Shown here in pieces: positions 40,718 to 49,936 of a stretch of 64,000 bases of DNA (within the stretch, counting starts at the first letter, position 1; every line of letters starts with the position of its first letter). The stretch comes from CAIVVT01 sp963838205. Its GTDB lineage: Bacteria; Acidobacteriota; Terriglobia; Bryobacterales; Bryobacteraceae. The position numbers and the translations under genes were made by a program. The notes under the pieces are model-generated. The model did not search any database and was not told the origin of the DNA. It was given only the letters and a program-made list of their open reading frames with translations. Where the stretch lies: contig CAWIQF010000006.1 in NCBI GenBank assembly GCA_963838205.1, positions 1-64,000 on the forward strand. Direction: 5' to 3'.

Positions 40718-43700
40718 ATGATCGCCCGCATTGTCTCCTTCGCACTCAAACAGCCGTTCGTGATTATCGTGGCGGCGTTGTCGCTCATGCTGTGGGGCGC
40801 GTACTCCTTCAGCAAACTGCCGATTGACGCCTATCCGGATCTCTCTCCGCCGCACGTGGAGCTGATCACGCAGTGGCCGGGCCACTCCCCCGAAGAGATC
40901 GAGCGGCTGGTTACGATCCCGATTGAAATCGAGATGAACGGCATTCCCCGGCTCGACTCGCTGCGATCGATCTCGCTCTACGGTCTGTCTTTCATCGCCA
41001 TGAATTTCGACTACGGCGCCGATCCGTATTTCGTCCGCCAGTTGGCCTTCGAGCGTATGAGCACGGCCCGCCTTCCGGCGGGGTTGCAGCCCAGCCTCTC
41101 TCCGCTGTTCAGCCCCAGCGGCCTGATCTATCGCTACGTCCTGCAGAGCCCCGACCGCAGCCCGCAGGATTTGAAAACGATCGAGGACTGGGTCATCGAA
41201 CGCCGCTATCGCTCCATTCAGGGTGTAGCCGACGACTCGGGCTTCGGCGGCACGACGATGCAGTATCAGGTGTTGTTCGATCCGGCCAAGCTCTTCCAAT
41301 ACGGCGTGACCGTGCCGCAAATTTCACAACAACTCGCCAACAACAATTCCAACGCCGGCGGCGGTTTCTATTCGCAGGGCGGGCAGTTTTACTACATTCG
41401 CGGCCTCGGCCTTGTGCGCCAGCTCAGCGATATCGGCAACATCGTCGTTGCCGAGAAAGGTGGCATCCCGGTCGACGTGAAAGATCTGGCCGACGTGAAA
41501 ATCGGCTACGCGCCGCGGCTCGGCCAGTTTGGCTACATGCACCAGGATGAGGCCGTCGAAGGCGTGATTCTGATGCGCGTGGGCGAGCAGGCGCAGGTGA
41601 TCCTCCAACGCGTCGAGGAGATGACGAAAGAACTGAACGAGCGCGTCCTGCCGCCCGACGTGAAAGTGGTTCCGTACTACGACCGCCAGGGACTGATCGA
41701 AGAGACCACCCGCACGGTAGAGAAGAACCTGCTGCTGGGCCTCGTGCTGGTGCTCGTGATTCTCGGGCTGTTTCTGTTCAGTATGCGGACCGCGCTGATT
41801 GTGGCTGTGACCATTCCGTTCGCGCTGATGTTTGCGTTCATCTGCCTGGACTGGCGTCACATTCCGGCCAATCTGCTTTCCATCGGTGCCATCGATTTCG
41901 GAATCATCGTCAACGGCGCCATCGTGATGGTGGAAAATATCTTCCGCGAACGGGCATTGCGGGCCGACGATGGTCACAGTTTGGTGGACATCGTTCGCGA
42001 CGCGGCGCACGACGTCGAGCGGCCGATCTTCTTCGCGGTCGCGGTCATCATCGCCGGTTACCTGCCCATCTATGTGCTGAGCGGTCCGTCTGGACGGCTC
42101 TTCCAGCCGATGGCCGATACCATGTCGTTCGCCTTGCTCGGCTCGCTACTCTGCACTCTCACGCTGCTGCCCGTGCTATGCGCGTACTTTCTGCGGAAAA
42201 AGCTGCATGAACCGAAGGTTCGGCTCTTCGAATGGGTGCGCGGCATATATGGCGGGATGTTGGGTTGGTGCCTGCGGAATCGCTTCGCCACCCTGACGCT
42301 CATCCTGTGCGTGTTCGCGTGCTCGCTGTTGACGATTCCCTATATCGGCGCCGAATTCATGCCCCACCTCGACGAAGGCGCGTTGTGGGTCCGCGCCACC
42401 ACGCCCTACACGATTTCGTTCGAGGAAGCCTCCAGCTTGTCGCCCAAAATTCGCGAGATCCTGCTGAGTTTCCCGCAGGTGACTACAGTGGCCAATGAGC
42501 TGGGACGGCCCGACGACGGCACCGATCCCACTGGCTTTTACAACAACGAGTTCTACGTCGGGCTGAGGCCCTATTCCGACAAGACCTGGAGCGGGTCTCT
42601 GCACACTAAACCGGAATTGATCGCAGCGGTTCAAAAAAAGCTGGAAGCGTTTCCCGGCATTATCTTCAACTACACCCAGCCGGCCGAGGATGCCGTCGAT
42701 GAAGCCGAAACCGGACTGAAGAGCGCCCTGGCCGTGAAAATTTTCGGCTCGGACCTGAATACGCTCGAAGACAAGGCCCAGCAGGTGCGCAAGATTCTCT
42801 CCGCCGTGCCCGGCATCACCGAGATCACGGTTGTGCGGGAACTCGGGCAGCCCAGCCTGGTGATCGAGCCCGACCGCGCCAAGCTTGCCCGCTACGGCCT
42901 GAACGTCAGCGACATCAATACGCTCATAGATACCGCCATGGGCGGCGACCCGGTCACGCAGGTGATTCAAGGCGAGCGCCAGTTCGACATGGTTTTGCGC
43001 TTGCAGGAAAAGTACCGCAACAATCAAGACGCGATTAAGAATCTCCTGATCGCGACGCCTGACGGGCAGTACCTGCCGTTGAGTCAGTTCGCGGACGTGC
43101 ACGTAGAGAGCGGCGCCTCGTTCGTCTATCGCGAGAGCAATCAACGCTACATTGGCGTGCAGTTCAGCGTCGATGGCCGCGACATGGCCGGCGCTGTGAA
43201 CGATGCCCGCCAGAAAGTGGCGGCGGCCGTGAATCTACCTCTCGGTTACCGCTTCGACTGGGGCGGCGAGTATAAGGATTACCTGGCCTCGCGCGAGCAG
43301 ATGAAGGTCATCCTCCCGCTGACCGTCGTCCTGGTGGTGCTGATTCTCTTTGCGCTGTATGGCAACATCAAGTTCCCGCTGATCATCTTCTTCAGCGTGC
43401 TCGTCACCGAGCCAGTGGGCGGCCTGCTGGCGCTGCGTCTCACGCATACGAACTTCAGCGTCTCGTCGATGCTCGGCTTTGTCGCGCTGATGGGCGTCGC
43501 GGTCCAGACCAGCGTCATCCTCTATTCGTTCATCAACAAGCTGCGGCTCGAAGGCAAAGACATTCCAACGGCCACATTGGAAGCCTCGTTGTTGCGGCTG
43601 CGCCCGATCATGATGACCGCGCTCGTGGCCTGCTTCGGCCTGCTTCCGGCGGCCATGTCCACGGGCATCGGCAGCGACTCGCAGAAGCCGTTCGCCATCG

Positions 43701-43801
43701 TGATCGTGGGTGGACTCGCTTCGCGGCTGTTGCTTTCGATTTTCCTCGCGCCCGTGCTGTACTCTCTGGTCGCGCGCGATGGCGACGTTCTGCGGGTGTG
43801 A
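40718..43801 (+). CDS. RND efflux pump, heavy-metal (CzcA/CusA) type
   Basis: A 1027-aa inner-membrane proton antiporter with the 12-helix RND layout: PIDAYPDLSPPHVELITQWP at the start, two large periplasmic loops, and helix 4 reading AIDFGIIVNGAIVMVEN. Heavy-metal pumps of the CzcA kind normally have DFGxxVDGA; the second Asp is Asn here, so the proton or ion pathway or substrate may differ. Length is typical. It lies 11 nt after the adaptor gene and overlaps none of its partners; TolC-like gene follows. The exported ion or organic compound is unknown. Confidence 0.92.
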   Translation: MIARIVSFALKQPFVIIVAALSLMLWGAYSFSKLPIDAYPDLSPPHVELITQWPGHSPEEIERLVTIPIEIEMNGIPRLDSLRSISLYGLSFIAMNFDYGADPYFVRQLAFERMSTARLPAGLQPSLSPLFSPSGLIYRYVLQSPDRSPQDLKTIEDWVIERRYRSIQGVADDSGFGGTTMQYQVLFDPAKLFQYGVTVPQISQQLANNNSNAGGGFYSQGGQFYYIRGLGLVRQLSDIGNIVVAEKGGIPVDVKDLADVKIGYAPRLGQFGYMHQDEAVEGVILMRVGEQAQVILQRVEEMTKELNERVLPPDVKVVPYYDRQGLIEETTRTVEKNLLLGLVLVLVILGLFLFSMRTALIVAVTIPFALMFAFICLDWRHIPANLLSIGAIDFGIIVNGAIVMVENIFRERALRADDGHSLVDIVRDAAHDVERPIFFAVAVIIAGYLPIYVLSGPSGRLFQPMADTMSFALLGSLLCTLTLLPVLCAYFLRKKLHEPKVRLFEWVRGIYGGMLGWCLRNRFATLTLILCVFACSLLTIPYIGAEFMPHLDEGALWVRATTPYTISFEEASSLSPKIREILLSFPQVTTVANELGRPDDGTDPTGFYNNEFYVGLRPYSDKTWSGSLHTKPELIAAVQKKLEAFPGIIFNYTQPAEDAVDEAETGLKSALAVKIFGSDLNTLEDKAQQVRKILSAVPGITEITVVRELGQPSLVIEPDRAKLARYGLNVSDINTLIDTAMGGDPVTQVIQGERQFDMVLRLQEKYRNNQDAIKNLLIATPDGQYLPLSQFADVHVESGASFVYRESNQRYIGVQFSVDGRDMAGAVNDARQKVAAAVNLPLGYRFDWGGEYKDYLASREQMKVILPLTVVLVVLILFALYGNIKFPLIIFFSVLVTEPVGGLLALRLTHTNFSVSSMLGFVALMGVAVQTSVILYSFINKLRLEGKDIPTATLEASLLRLRPIMMTALVACFGLLPAAMSTGIGSDSQKPFAIVIVGGLASRLLLSIFLAPVLYSLVARDGDVLRV

Positions 43802-43875
43802 TGCGCCCGCGTGTGCATAGGCTACGGGTTCTCGTCACGAGGCCCGTGCGATGTGAAGTGTTTTGTGAGGTGCAG

Positions 43876-45135
43876 ATGCGTCATCTAATTCGGCAAATTC
43901 TATTAGCGCTCCTGGCTGCGTTCCTGTTCGCGGGCGGCATCTCCGCGCAAACTCCGTTGACCTGGCGGCAGGTGCGCGAGAAGTTCCAGGCAGCCAACCC
44001 GACATTGCTCGCCGGCCAGATCGGCATCGATGAGTCGAAGGCCGAAGAGATCACGGCTTACCTGCGGCCCAACCCGGACATGACCGTGGGCCTCGATCAG
44101 CTCGACCCGTTCACCGTCAATCCCTACCGTCCGCTCGCCTACGCCTTCCCGCTGCTCTCCTTCAGCTATCTGCATGAGCGTCAGCACAAGCGCGAACTGC
44201 GCCTGGAAAGCGCCCAGAAGGCCACTGGCATCGCGCGCTCGCAGCAGACCGATCTGGAGAGAACCCTGTTGTTCAGCCTGCGCAGCGCCTTCGTTCAGCT
44301 GCTCCAGGCCAAGCAGGTGCTCGCGCTGGCCAAGGACAACATCGAGTACTTCGATCGCGAGCTGACGATCAGCCGCGCCCGCTTCAAAGACGGCGACATC
44401 GCGCACGTCGATCTGGACCGCCTGGAGCTGCAGCGCGTGCAGTATGAGTCCGACTTCGAAACCGCCAGCGTGAACCTGCGCAGCGCGAAGATCGTGATGC
44501 TCACACTTTTGAATGACCGCACGCCGGCCGACAACTTCGATGTCACCGGATCGTTCGATTCCGGCAGCCACATCGAGCCGCTCGATGCGTTTCATACCAT
44601 CGCACTCGAAGCGCGCCCCGATCTGCAGGCGGCCGTTCAGGCCATCGACAAGGCGCGGACCGACTACAAACTGGCCGTAGCCAATGGCTCGACGGATCCG
44701 ACCTTCGGTGTGGACTTTGGCCATAACCCGCCGATCGATGTGTACGCCGGCGTCAGCGTGAACATTCCGTTGCGCATTTTCGACCGCAATCAGGGCGAGA
44801 AGGAGCGCACGCGCCTGGACATTGCGCACGCCGAGCGATTGCACGACGCCGCGCTAGCCCAGGTCTTCAGCGACGTCGATTCAGCCTACGTTGCGCTGGT
44901 CAGCGCTTCGAATCTCCTGCGCACATACAAAGAGAAGTACCTGGCGACATCCACTCGCGTCCGCGACACGGTCTCTTACTCTTACCTGCACGGCGCCGCG
45001 GCGCTGGTCGACTTTCTGGATGCCCAGCGAGACTACCGCGCGGTTCAGGTGGCGTATCTCAACCTGACCGGCGCATATCTCACGGCGGTCGGGCAACTGA
45101 ATCTCGCGGTTGGCAAAGAGGCCATCGAATACTAA
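43876..45135 (+). CDS. TolC-family outer-membrane efflux protein
   Basis: A 419-aa outer-membrane channel subunit. A signal peptide (residues 1-24, ending ISAQ) is followed by two internally repeated TolC/OEP domains, e.g. LTWRQVREKFQAANPTLLAG, long helices with LQAKQVLALAKDNIEYFDRE and the second-half FGVDFGHNPPIDVYAGVSVNIPL and LLRTYKEKYL. It completes the tripartite pump. The ATG at 43876 has GAGG 5 nt upstream and matches the signal peptide; the same frame opens earlier at 43798, overlapping the pump gene. Confidence 0.92.
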   Translation: MRHLIRQILLALLAAFLFAGGISAQTPLTWRQVREKFQAANPTLLAGQIGIDESKAEEITAYLRPNPDMTVGLDQLDPFTVNPYRPLAYAFPLLSFSYLHERQHKRELRLESAQKATGIARSQQTDLERTLLFSLRSAFVQLLQAKQVLALAKDNIEYFDRELTISRARFKDGDIAHVDLDRLELQRVQYESDFETASVNLRSAKIVMLTLLNDRTPADNFDVTGSFDSGSHIEPLDAFHTIALEARPDLQAAVQAIDKARTDYKLAVANGSTDPTFGVDFGHNPPIDVYAGVSVNIPLRIFDRNQGEKERTRLDIAHAERLHDAALAQVFSDVDSAYVALVSASNLLRTYKEKYLATSTRVRDTVSYSYLHGAAALVDFLDAQRDYRAVQVAYLNLTGAYLTAVGQLNLAVGKEAIEY

Positions 45136-45227
45136 ATCGAGACCACACGCTGTCTCATCCGCAAACCGGATGCCGCCTGCCTGGTGTCATGTCTCGCCGA
45201 TTCTCTGACAATCACCGGTAATTCACC

Positions 45228-45305
45228 GTGGCGCAGGCATGTAAAGCAGGCATGTGGCGCAGGCATGTAGTGCAGGCATGTAGTGCAGGCCCGTGGCGCA
45301 GGCAC
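45228..45305. repeat. Six-copy 13-bp tandem repeat
   Basis: Six imperfect copies of GTGGCGCAGGCAT follow head to tail, with variants such as GTAAAGCAGGCAT, GTAGTGCAGGCAT and GTAGTGCAGGCCC. They lie about 90 nt after the TolC gene in a non-coding gap. This is a minisatellite of the kind that changes copy number by slippage. Confidence 0.85.
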
Positions 45306-45395
45306 GTGGCTGGCAGACACTCGTGTCGACGCTCGGCCGGCATTGTCAATCCTTGACTTAGACACTACGCTAGTGGCCTGTCGCGGAGACTTGCG

Positions 45396-45560
45396 TTACT
45401 GAGCCGCGACCGTCTGGCGGAGCCGCGACTGCAAGGAGCGGTTGTGTTGTTTCCGCGACCATTGTTACTGAGCCGCGACAGTCTGACGGAGCCGCGACTG
45501 CAAGGAGCGGTTCTTCCGCGACCATTGTTACTGAACCGCGACCGTTAGGCAGTGGTTCTT
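45396..45560. repeat. GAGCCGCGAC dispersed repeat, 2.5 tandem copies
   Basis: Two copies (45396-45464, 69 nt; 45465-45527, 63 nt) and a partial third begin TTACTGAGCCGCGACnGTCT and share GGAGCCGCGACTGCAAGGAG. Relatives lie in reverse orientation at 60022-60090 and degenerate at 7514-7561. The element is intergenic each time and has no coding capacity. The remainder of the 45136-45829 gap shows no gene. Confidence 0.8.
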
Positions 45561-45829
45561 ACCGCGTTCCCCGACCGCCGCTGAGCCGTGCGCGGCAGCA
45601 AGCGGTTTGGCTCATGGTAACGATTTCTCGGCGACAGGACACTAGCCCCCATAAGCAAGAGTTCAGCCACTGCCCTCGCTCGGGATGGACAAATCGGGAG
45701 CAACGGGTCCCATTGAAGCAATTGGACGTATAATCGCTTAATCGCTACCGTGCCAGAAGGCAAGACTGAAATCCTGGCTGAGACACTGGCGGACGTAGCT
45801 CATACGACTAGCGTCACGGGGAGTTCACC

Positions 45830-46168
45830 ATGCGAACCACGACGAGTCGCGTTCTATTTGGAGCGTTGCTGATCGGCGCTGCTCTTTCGGCACAGGATGG
45901 CCCGCGCGGCCATTGGACCGGCAGCATCGATGTCCCCGATCACGCGTTGACTGTGGAGATCGATCTCGACAAGACCGCTAAGGGCTGGGTCGGGTCAATG
46001 GCCGTACCAGCCCAGAAAGTATCCGGATTGCCGCTGGAGGTCAGCTTTACGAACGGCAAGTGGACGTTCCGGATGAAAGGGGGGGCCGACGTACCGACAT
46101 TCACCGGTACGCTGTCCGCCGACGGGTTGACTCTATCGGTCAACTTCGCGCGAGGAGTCCAGCCGTAG
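45830..46168 (+). CDS. Exported beta-rich protein, possibly 5' part of a split gene
   Basis: A 112-aa protein with a signal peptide (ALLIGAALSAQDG) and one beta domain: GHWTGSIDVPDHALTVEIDLDK...VSFTNGKWTFRMKGG...FTGTLSADGLTLSVNF. It stops at TAG 46168. A second domain of the same kind (GTWEGTLVEAG) starts 3 nt later in another frame. Related acidobacterial proteins carry both domains in one chain, so a one-base loss near 46150-46168 may have split the gene. A separate coupled gene is the alternative, since GAGGAG lies 13 nt before the next ATG. Confidence 0.6.
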   Translation: MRTTTSRVLFGALLIGAALSAQDGPRGHWTGSIDVPDHALTVEIDLDKTAKGWVGSMAVPAQKVSGLPLEVSFTNGKWTFRMKGGADVPTFTGTLSADGLTLSVNFARGVQP

Positions 46169-46170
46169 GC

Positions 46171-47412
46171 ATGGAATTCCTGGGGACGTGGGAAGGCACG
46201 CTCGTCGAGGCGGGTCAGCCGCATAGGCTGGTCCTGAAGATGGCAAACGATGAAAGCGGAGCGAGCGCTGTCCTGGTCAGCTTGGAGATCGGCGCCGAGA
46301 TCCCTGTAGCCACCATCGAGCAGAAGGATGCAGAGCTTAAGCTGTCGGTCAAGGCGATTGGAGGCGAGTATTGGGGCGAAATCAATCAGGACGGCACGGA
46401 ACTGAGCGGGTCGTGGACGCAGTCCGGGAACAACCTCCCCTTGAAGTTCAAGAAGAAGGGCGGCGAACCGGCGAAGACGGAGATGCGCGTCGAGAGCCCA
46501 GACGCGTTGACGTCCGCATCGCAGAAGCAAATGCCAACGTTGACACAAAACCTTCCTCCGCCCGCAGTGCAGCAGAAGCAGGCGGAGCCGCCGCCGACTC
46601 TGCCGTCGAAGCCTCTGTCGGCCGAGCACGAGAAGATCGTCGCTGATGCCCGGGCAATCGCGCTCGACTACACCCGGCGGCTGCCCGACTTCATCTGCCT
46701 CCAATTGACCCGGCGCTATGACGATCCGCTGGGTGAGAACGATTTTCATCTGCGCGATACCGTCGCCACACAATTGACCTATTTCGGACAAAAGGAAGAC
46801 TACAAGGTCATCTCCAAAAAGGCAAACTACAAGCTCGCCTCCCCCAAAAACAAATCAGCCGTAACCTCCTACACGAGCCTCGACGGCGCGATTTCTAGCG
46901 GCGAATTCGGCACGATGTTGAAGGACATCTTTGAACCGCGGACGCACGCAGAATTCTGGTTCCAGCGCCGGGCGAGCCTGCACCACCAACCCGCGCTCGT
47001 CTTCGGCTATCGCGTGCTCGCCAGGAATTCGAGATGGACTATCGAATACAATCCCGGCGCGCAGGTCTACACGCCGGAATACACGGGCTCTCTCTTCATC
47101 GATCCGCAAACCCATGTGGTCCTGCGGGTGAGTTCCGAAGCGCAGAACACCCCGCCATCCTTCCCCATACAAGCCGCATGGGTCCAACTCGAGTACGCCT
47201 GGCAGGATCTAGCCGGGCAGAAGTTTCTGCTCCCGGCGACTGCCGTGGTGAAGATGCGCGAGGGGCTTCTGATCAAGAAGAACGAAGTCGAATTCCGCAA
47301 TTACCGGAAGTACAGCGCCGCATCGGACATCACCTTTGAAGCCGATTCCGCGGCCGCGATCGACGAAGAGCAGCGAAAAGACAAAAAGCCGAACACGCCG
47401 CCGCGGCAATAA
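46171..47412 (+). CDS. Two-domain protein of unknown function (beta domain plus LolA-like region)
   Basis: A 413-aa protein whose first ~100 residues repeat the upstream domain pattern (FLGTWEGTLVEAGQPHRLVLKM...YWGEINQDGTELSGSW). A Pro/Gln/Ala linker follows, then about 250 residues with DYTRRLPDFICLQLTRRY, FEPRTHAEFWFQRRASLHHQPALVFGY and GSLFIDPQTHVVLRVS, a common acidobacterial outer-membrane-lipoprotein-like fold. The catalytic role is unknown. No signal peptide of its own is seen, which supports the view that it was once joined to the 45830 gene. Confidence 0.65.
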   Translation: MEFLGTWEGTLVEAGQPHRLVLKMANDESGASAVLVSLEIGAEIPVATIEQKDAELKLSVKAIGGEYWGEINQDGTELSGSWTQSGNNLPLKFKKKGGEPAKTEMRVESPDALTSASQKQMPTLTQNLPPPAVQQKQAEPPPTLPSKPLSAEHEKIVADARAIALDYTRRLPDFICLQLTRRYDDPLGENDFHLRDTVATQLTYFGQKEDYKVISKKANYKLASPKNKSAVTSYTSLDGAISSGEFGTMLKDIFEPRTHAEFWFQRRASLHHQPALVFGYRVLARNSRWTIEYNPGAQVYTPEYTGSLFIDPQTHVVLRVSSEAQNTPPSFPIQAAWVQLEYAWQDLAGQKFLLPATAVVKMREGLLIKKNEVEFRNYRKYSAASDITFEADSAAAIDEEQRKDKKPNTPPRQ

Positions 47413-47430
47413 GGCGGCGCGCCCGCCGTG

Positions 47431-48294
47431 TCACTGCCGCACCAGCACCAGCCGCATGCGTCGCTCGCCCGAGGCTGACACGCCCACGCGATCCGTCGTC
47501 ATCACCTTGCCATCGGCCGAGAAGGAAGTACGGTCGTGGAACGTGATCTCGCCGCCCAGCCCGGTGTAAGTACTCTCGCCGGTCAGAACCGCACCCTCCC
47601 AGCGCATTATGCTTTTCAAAGCCATACTGCCCAGATCGTTGGTAGTCTCTTCGCCATCGTCGCGGACGTTTAGCGTCACGCTGACCTGGTCTGTGGTCTG
47701 CACCATGGCGATGCGCGGACCATCTACTGTGATCACGGCTTCCATGTGGCCTGGCGCTGGCCCGCCGCCAAAGTCGCTTTGCGCGGCGTCGAGCTTCCAC
47801 GTGCCGGCCATGGATGGATGCTCGGGCGCCATCCGCTCAAAGACCAGCTTCATCTTCCCAACGCCGTCGGGGGTTTTCATTTCGCGATCGACCGTCATCC
47901 ACCGGAAATCGGCGGAGTAGCTGATGCGGTCTTTCATAACCACCGCGCCGTCGTTCACGTTCAATTCGCCCAGCAGCATGCCGTTTTCAAACCGGTAGCG
48001 GCTCTTCAATTGGTTCCCGTTCGGAAGCGCGTTCGTGGTCTCTTTCCCGTCGTTCCGGCACACCAGGTGCAGGACCTCGCCGGCACTGATCTGATCGGCC
48101 TGAAACTCCGCGCCGTTGGTCTTGATCTTGAGCAGCAGTTCGCCCGCCGGCGGCGGTTGCGGGCCGAAGTCGCTCTTTTCCAGAACCAGTTTCCAGGTGC
48201 CGTCGCCGCGCGAATCGTCCGCGCTGGCCAATCGCGCCGCTAGCGCGCCGGCGCACAGGATCACTGAGCATAAGAGAGTGAGGAATCGGGACAT
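47431..48294 (-). CDS. Exported tandem-domain protein of unknown function
   Basis: A 287-aa protein with a signal peptide (LTLLCSVILCAGALAARLAS) and two similar ~110-residue beta domains. Each starts with a GTWKL...SDFG motif (residues ~33 and ~165) and continues through NDGKETTN/DDGEETTN and a SADFRWMTVDRE/SADGKVMTTDRV strand. This is an internal duplication of an acidobacterial secreted domain. No catalytic residues are recognised. It is convergent with the preceding gene and divergent from the following one. Confidence 0.72.
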   Translation of the reverse strand: MSRFLTLLCSVILCAGALAARLASADDSRGDGTWKLVLEKSDFGPQPPPAGELLLKIKTNGAEFQADQISAGEVLHLVCRNDGKETTNALPNGNQLKSRYRFENGMLLGELNVNDGAVVMKDRISYSADFRWMTVDREMKTPDGVGKMKLVFERMAPEHPSMAGTWKLDAAQSDFGGGPAPGHMEAVITVDGPRIAMVQTTDQVSVTLNVRDDGEETTNDLGSMALKSIMRWEGAVLTGESTYTGLGGEITFHDRTSFSADGKVMTTDRVGVSASGERRMRLVLVRQ

Positions 48295-48512
48295 GGTGGG
48301 GCCTCTGCCATGCTACGACGGAATGGCGCGCGCCGGTGTTCCGTTATTTGTCTGTACACTAAGCCGCCGCTGTTCCTTCGGCGCAGATGGATCCTGCTGC
48401 TCCATTGGCTGCCCCCGGCGCCGCTGTCGTGTGGACTGGCCGGCGCTCCCCAATCCACGCCGTAGAAACTCCCCGGCGGCGTCCACCGGCGCCTCCGCCG
48501 TACAATCGGTTC

Positions 48513-49886
48513 ATGGTCCACGGCCCGCTTCTGATCCTGTCGGCGGCGCTCGCACTGCAAGCTCCGGAGCCGGGCTCGACGGCCCTCGATCGGCGCAAGT
48601 CGGAACTCATCCAGCAGATCGAAGCCGCCGCCGCGGCCGAGCAGCCGGTCTTCGGCATCGACACCCAGATCCTCGCCGCCTCGGTTCTCAAGGGTCACGA
48701 TGACGTCCACGCCGCGCGCTTCCTCGGCGACGCCGCCCAGCGCACGCTGCTGCTTGCCGACGCGGCCACGCGCGCGCATTTCCTCAAGCGCATCGTCGAA
48801 CTGCTCGCGCCCCTCGACGCCCGCCGCGCCGAATCGCTCTGCGCCAGCCAGTCGCGCCGTCCGCCCGGCCAGGAGGCCGATCCGCTCGCTGTCTGCTATG
48901 ACCAGTTGATCGCCGGCCTCAAGGATTGGGACCAGGGCCGCGAAGCCTTCGCTCGCGCCCTCGCCGCCGGCGCCTACAACCTCAGCTCCACCGAGCGTCT
49001 TCTTAAACAGGCCCGCGACAGCCACGCCGCCGATTTCGCCCCGCTGCTCGCCGCGGTCGTGGACGGCTTGCCCGCGCGCCCGGAAGCGGATGAGATCGCG
49101 CGCCTGGAGTCGGTCGCCGACGCTTGGCGGCGCACCGAGCCGGCGCTGATTCGCCAGGCCCTCGCGCGTTGCCGCACCGCGCGCGCCGCGCTGGCCCGGC
49201 GTTCGGGCCACACCGCGGACGCCCGGAGCGACCTCAAAGAACCTGCCTCGCCGCTGGCCGCGGCCACTCCCGAGGAGCAGGACTCGTCCAAGCCGAAACT
49301 CAATTTCAACTTCGACCTCAACTTCGACCTCGGCTTCGGCTCCGGTAAAGACGTCGAGGATCCCGAACTGAAAGGCCTGCCCGAAATCGCCAATCTGCCC
49401 CTCGACGCCGCGCTCGCCCTGGCGCGTTCGCAAACCTACGCCGGGGCTCGCGCCGCGATGTTGGCCGACATCCTCGACACGCGCTCCGCCGAGCTCGATT
49501 CGACCCGCTGGGCGTGGCTGGCCGAAGAATCGCTGCGCGAAAGCGGAGCCATGCGCACCAGCGGCGATCGGCTGATCCTGCTCGCTGAGCTCGCGCTGTG
49601 GTGCTATCAGCACGGCGAGAAGGCCCTCGCCGCCACCGCCGCTCAGTCGCTCGCGACCAGCTTCGACGCGCTGGTGCAATGCGGCGATGCGAGTTGCGCC
49701 ATCTTCCGCAACGGCGGCGCCCCCGGCACGCTGATCATGCTCTTCGCCGAATACCTGCGCAAGAATGACATCGAGCCGGCCGACCTGGGCCTGCATCACC
49801 CCGGCTTGCAGTCGCGCTGGCTGCTGTTCGAACTCGACGCGTTGTTCGAGGATAAATCGGGGAAAAAGGACCAGCCGGAAAAGTAA
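48513..49886 (+). CDS. Helical-repeat protein of unknown function
   Basis: A 457-aa Ala/Leu/Arg-rich protein composed mostly of helices, such as REAFARALAAGAYNLSSTERLLKQARD and ARSQTYAGARAAMLADILDTR. A hydrophobic N-terminus (PLLILSAALALQA) may be a signal peptide. An unusual Asn/Phe/Asp stretch (KLNFNFDLNFDLGFGSG) lies near residue 265. It looks like a TPR- or HEAT-like periplasmic protein; family not recognised. A TACAAT hexamer sits 6 nt before the ATG, fitting a leaderless transcript. Confidence 0.65.
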   Translation: MVHGPLLILSAALALQAPEPGSTALDRRKSELIQQIEAAAAAEQPVFGIDTQILAASVLKGHDDVHAARFLGDAAQRTLLLADAATRAHFLKRIVELLAPLDARRAESLCASQSRRPPGQEADPLAVCYDQLIAGLKDWDQGREAFARALAAGAYNLSSTERLLKQARDSHAADFAPLLAAVVDGLPARPEADEIARLESVADAWRRTEPALIRQALARCRTARAALARRSGHTADARSDLKEPASPLAAATPEEQDSSKPKLNFNFDLNFDLGFGSGKDVEDPELKGLPEIANLPLDAALALARSQTYAGARAAMLADILDTRSAELDSTRWAWLAEESLRESGAMRTSGDRLILLAELALWCYQHGEKALAATAAQSLATSFDALVQCGDASCAIFRNGGAPGTLIMLFAEYLRKNDIEPADLGLHHPGLQSRWLLFELDALFEDKSGKKDQPEK

Positions 49887-49936
49887 GACAAATCGGACCA
49901 GACGGACCAGCAGGAGAAGAAGGAAGGCCAACCATC

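Noticed and set aside
48261..49931. 556-codon minus-strand frame opposite the helical-repeat gene
   Set aside because: It is a GC-rich shadow: Arg/Gly/Glu-rich with no domain, while the plus strand has a plausible start, helices and intergenic spacing.
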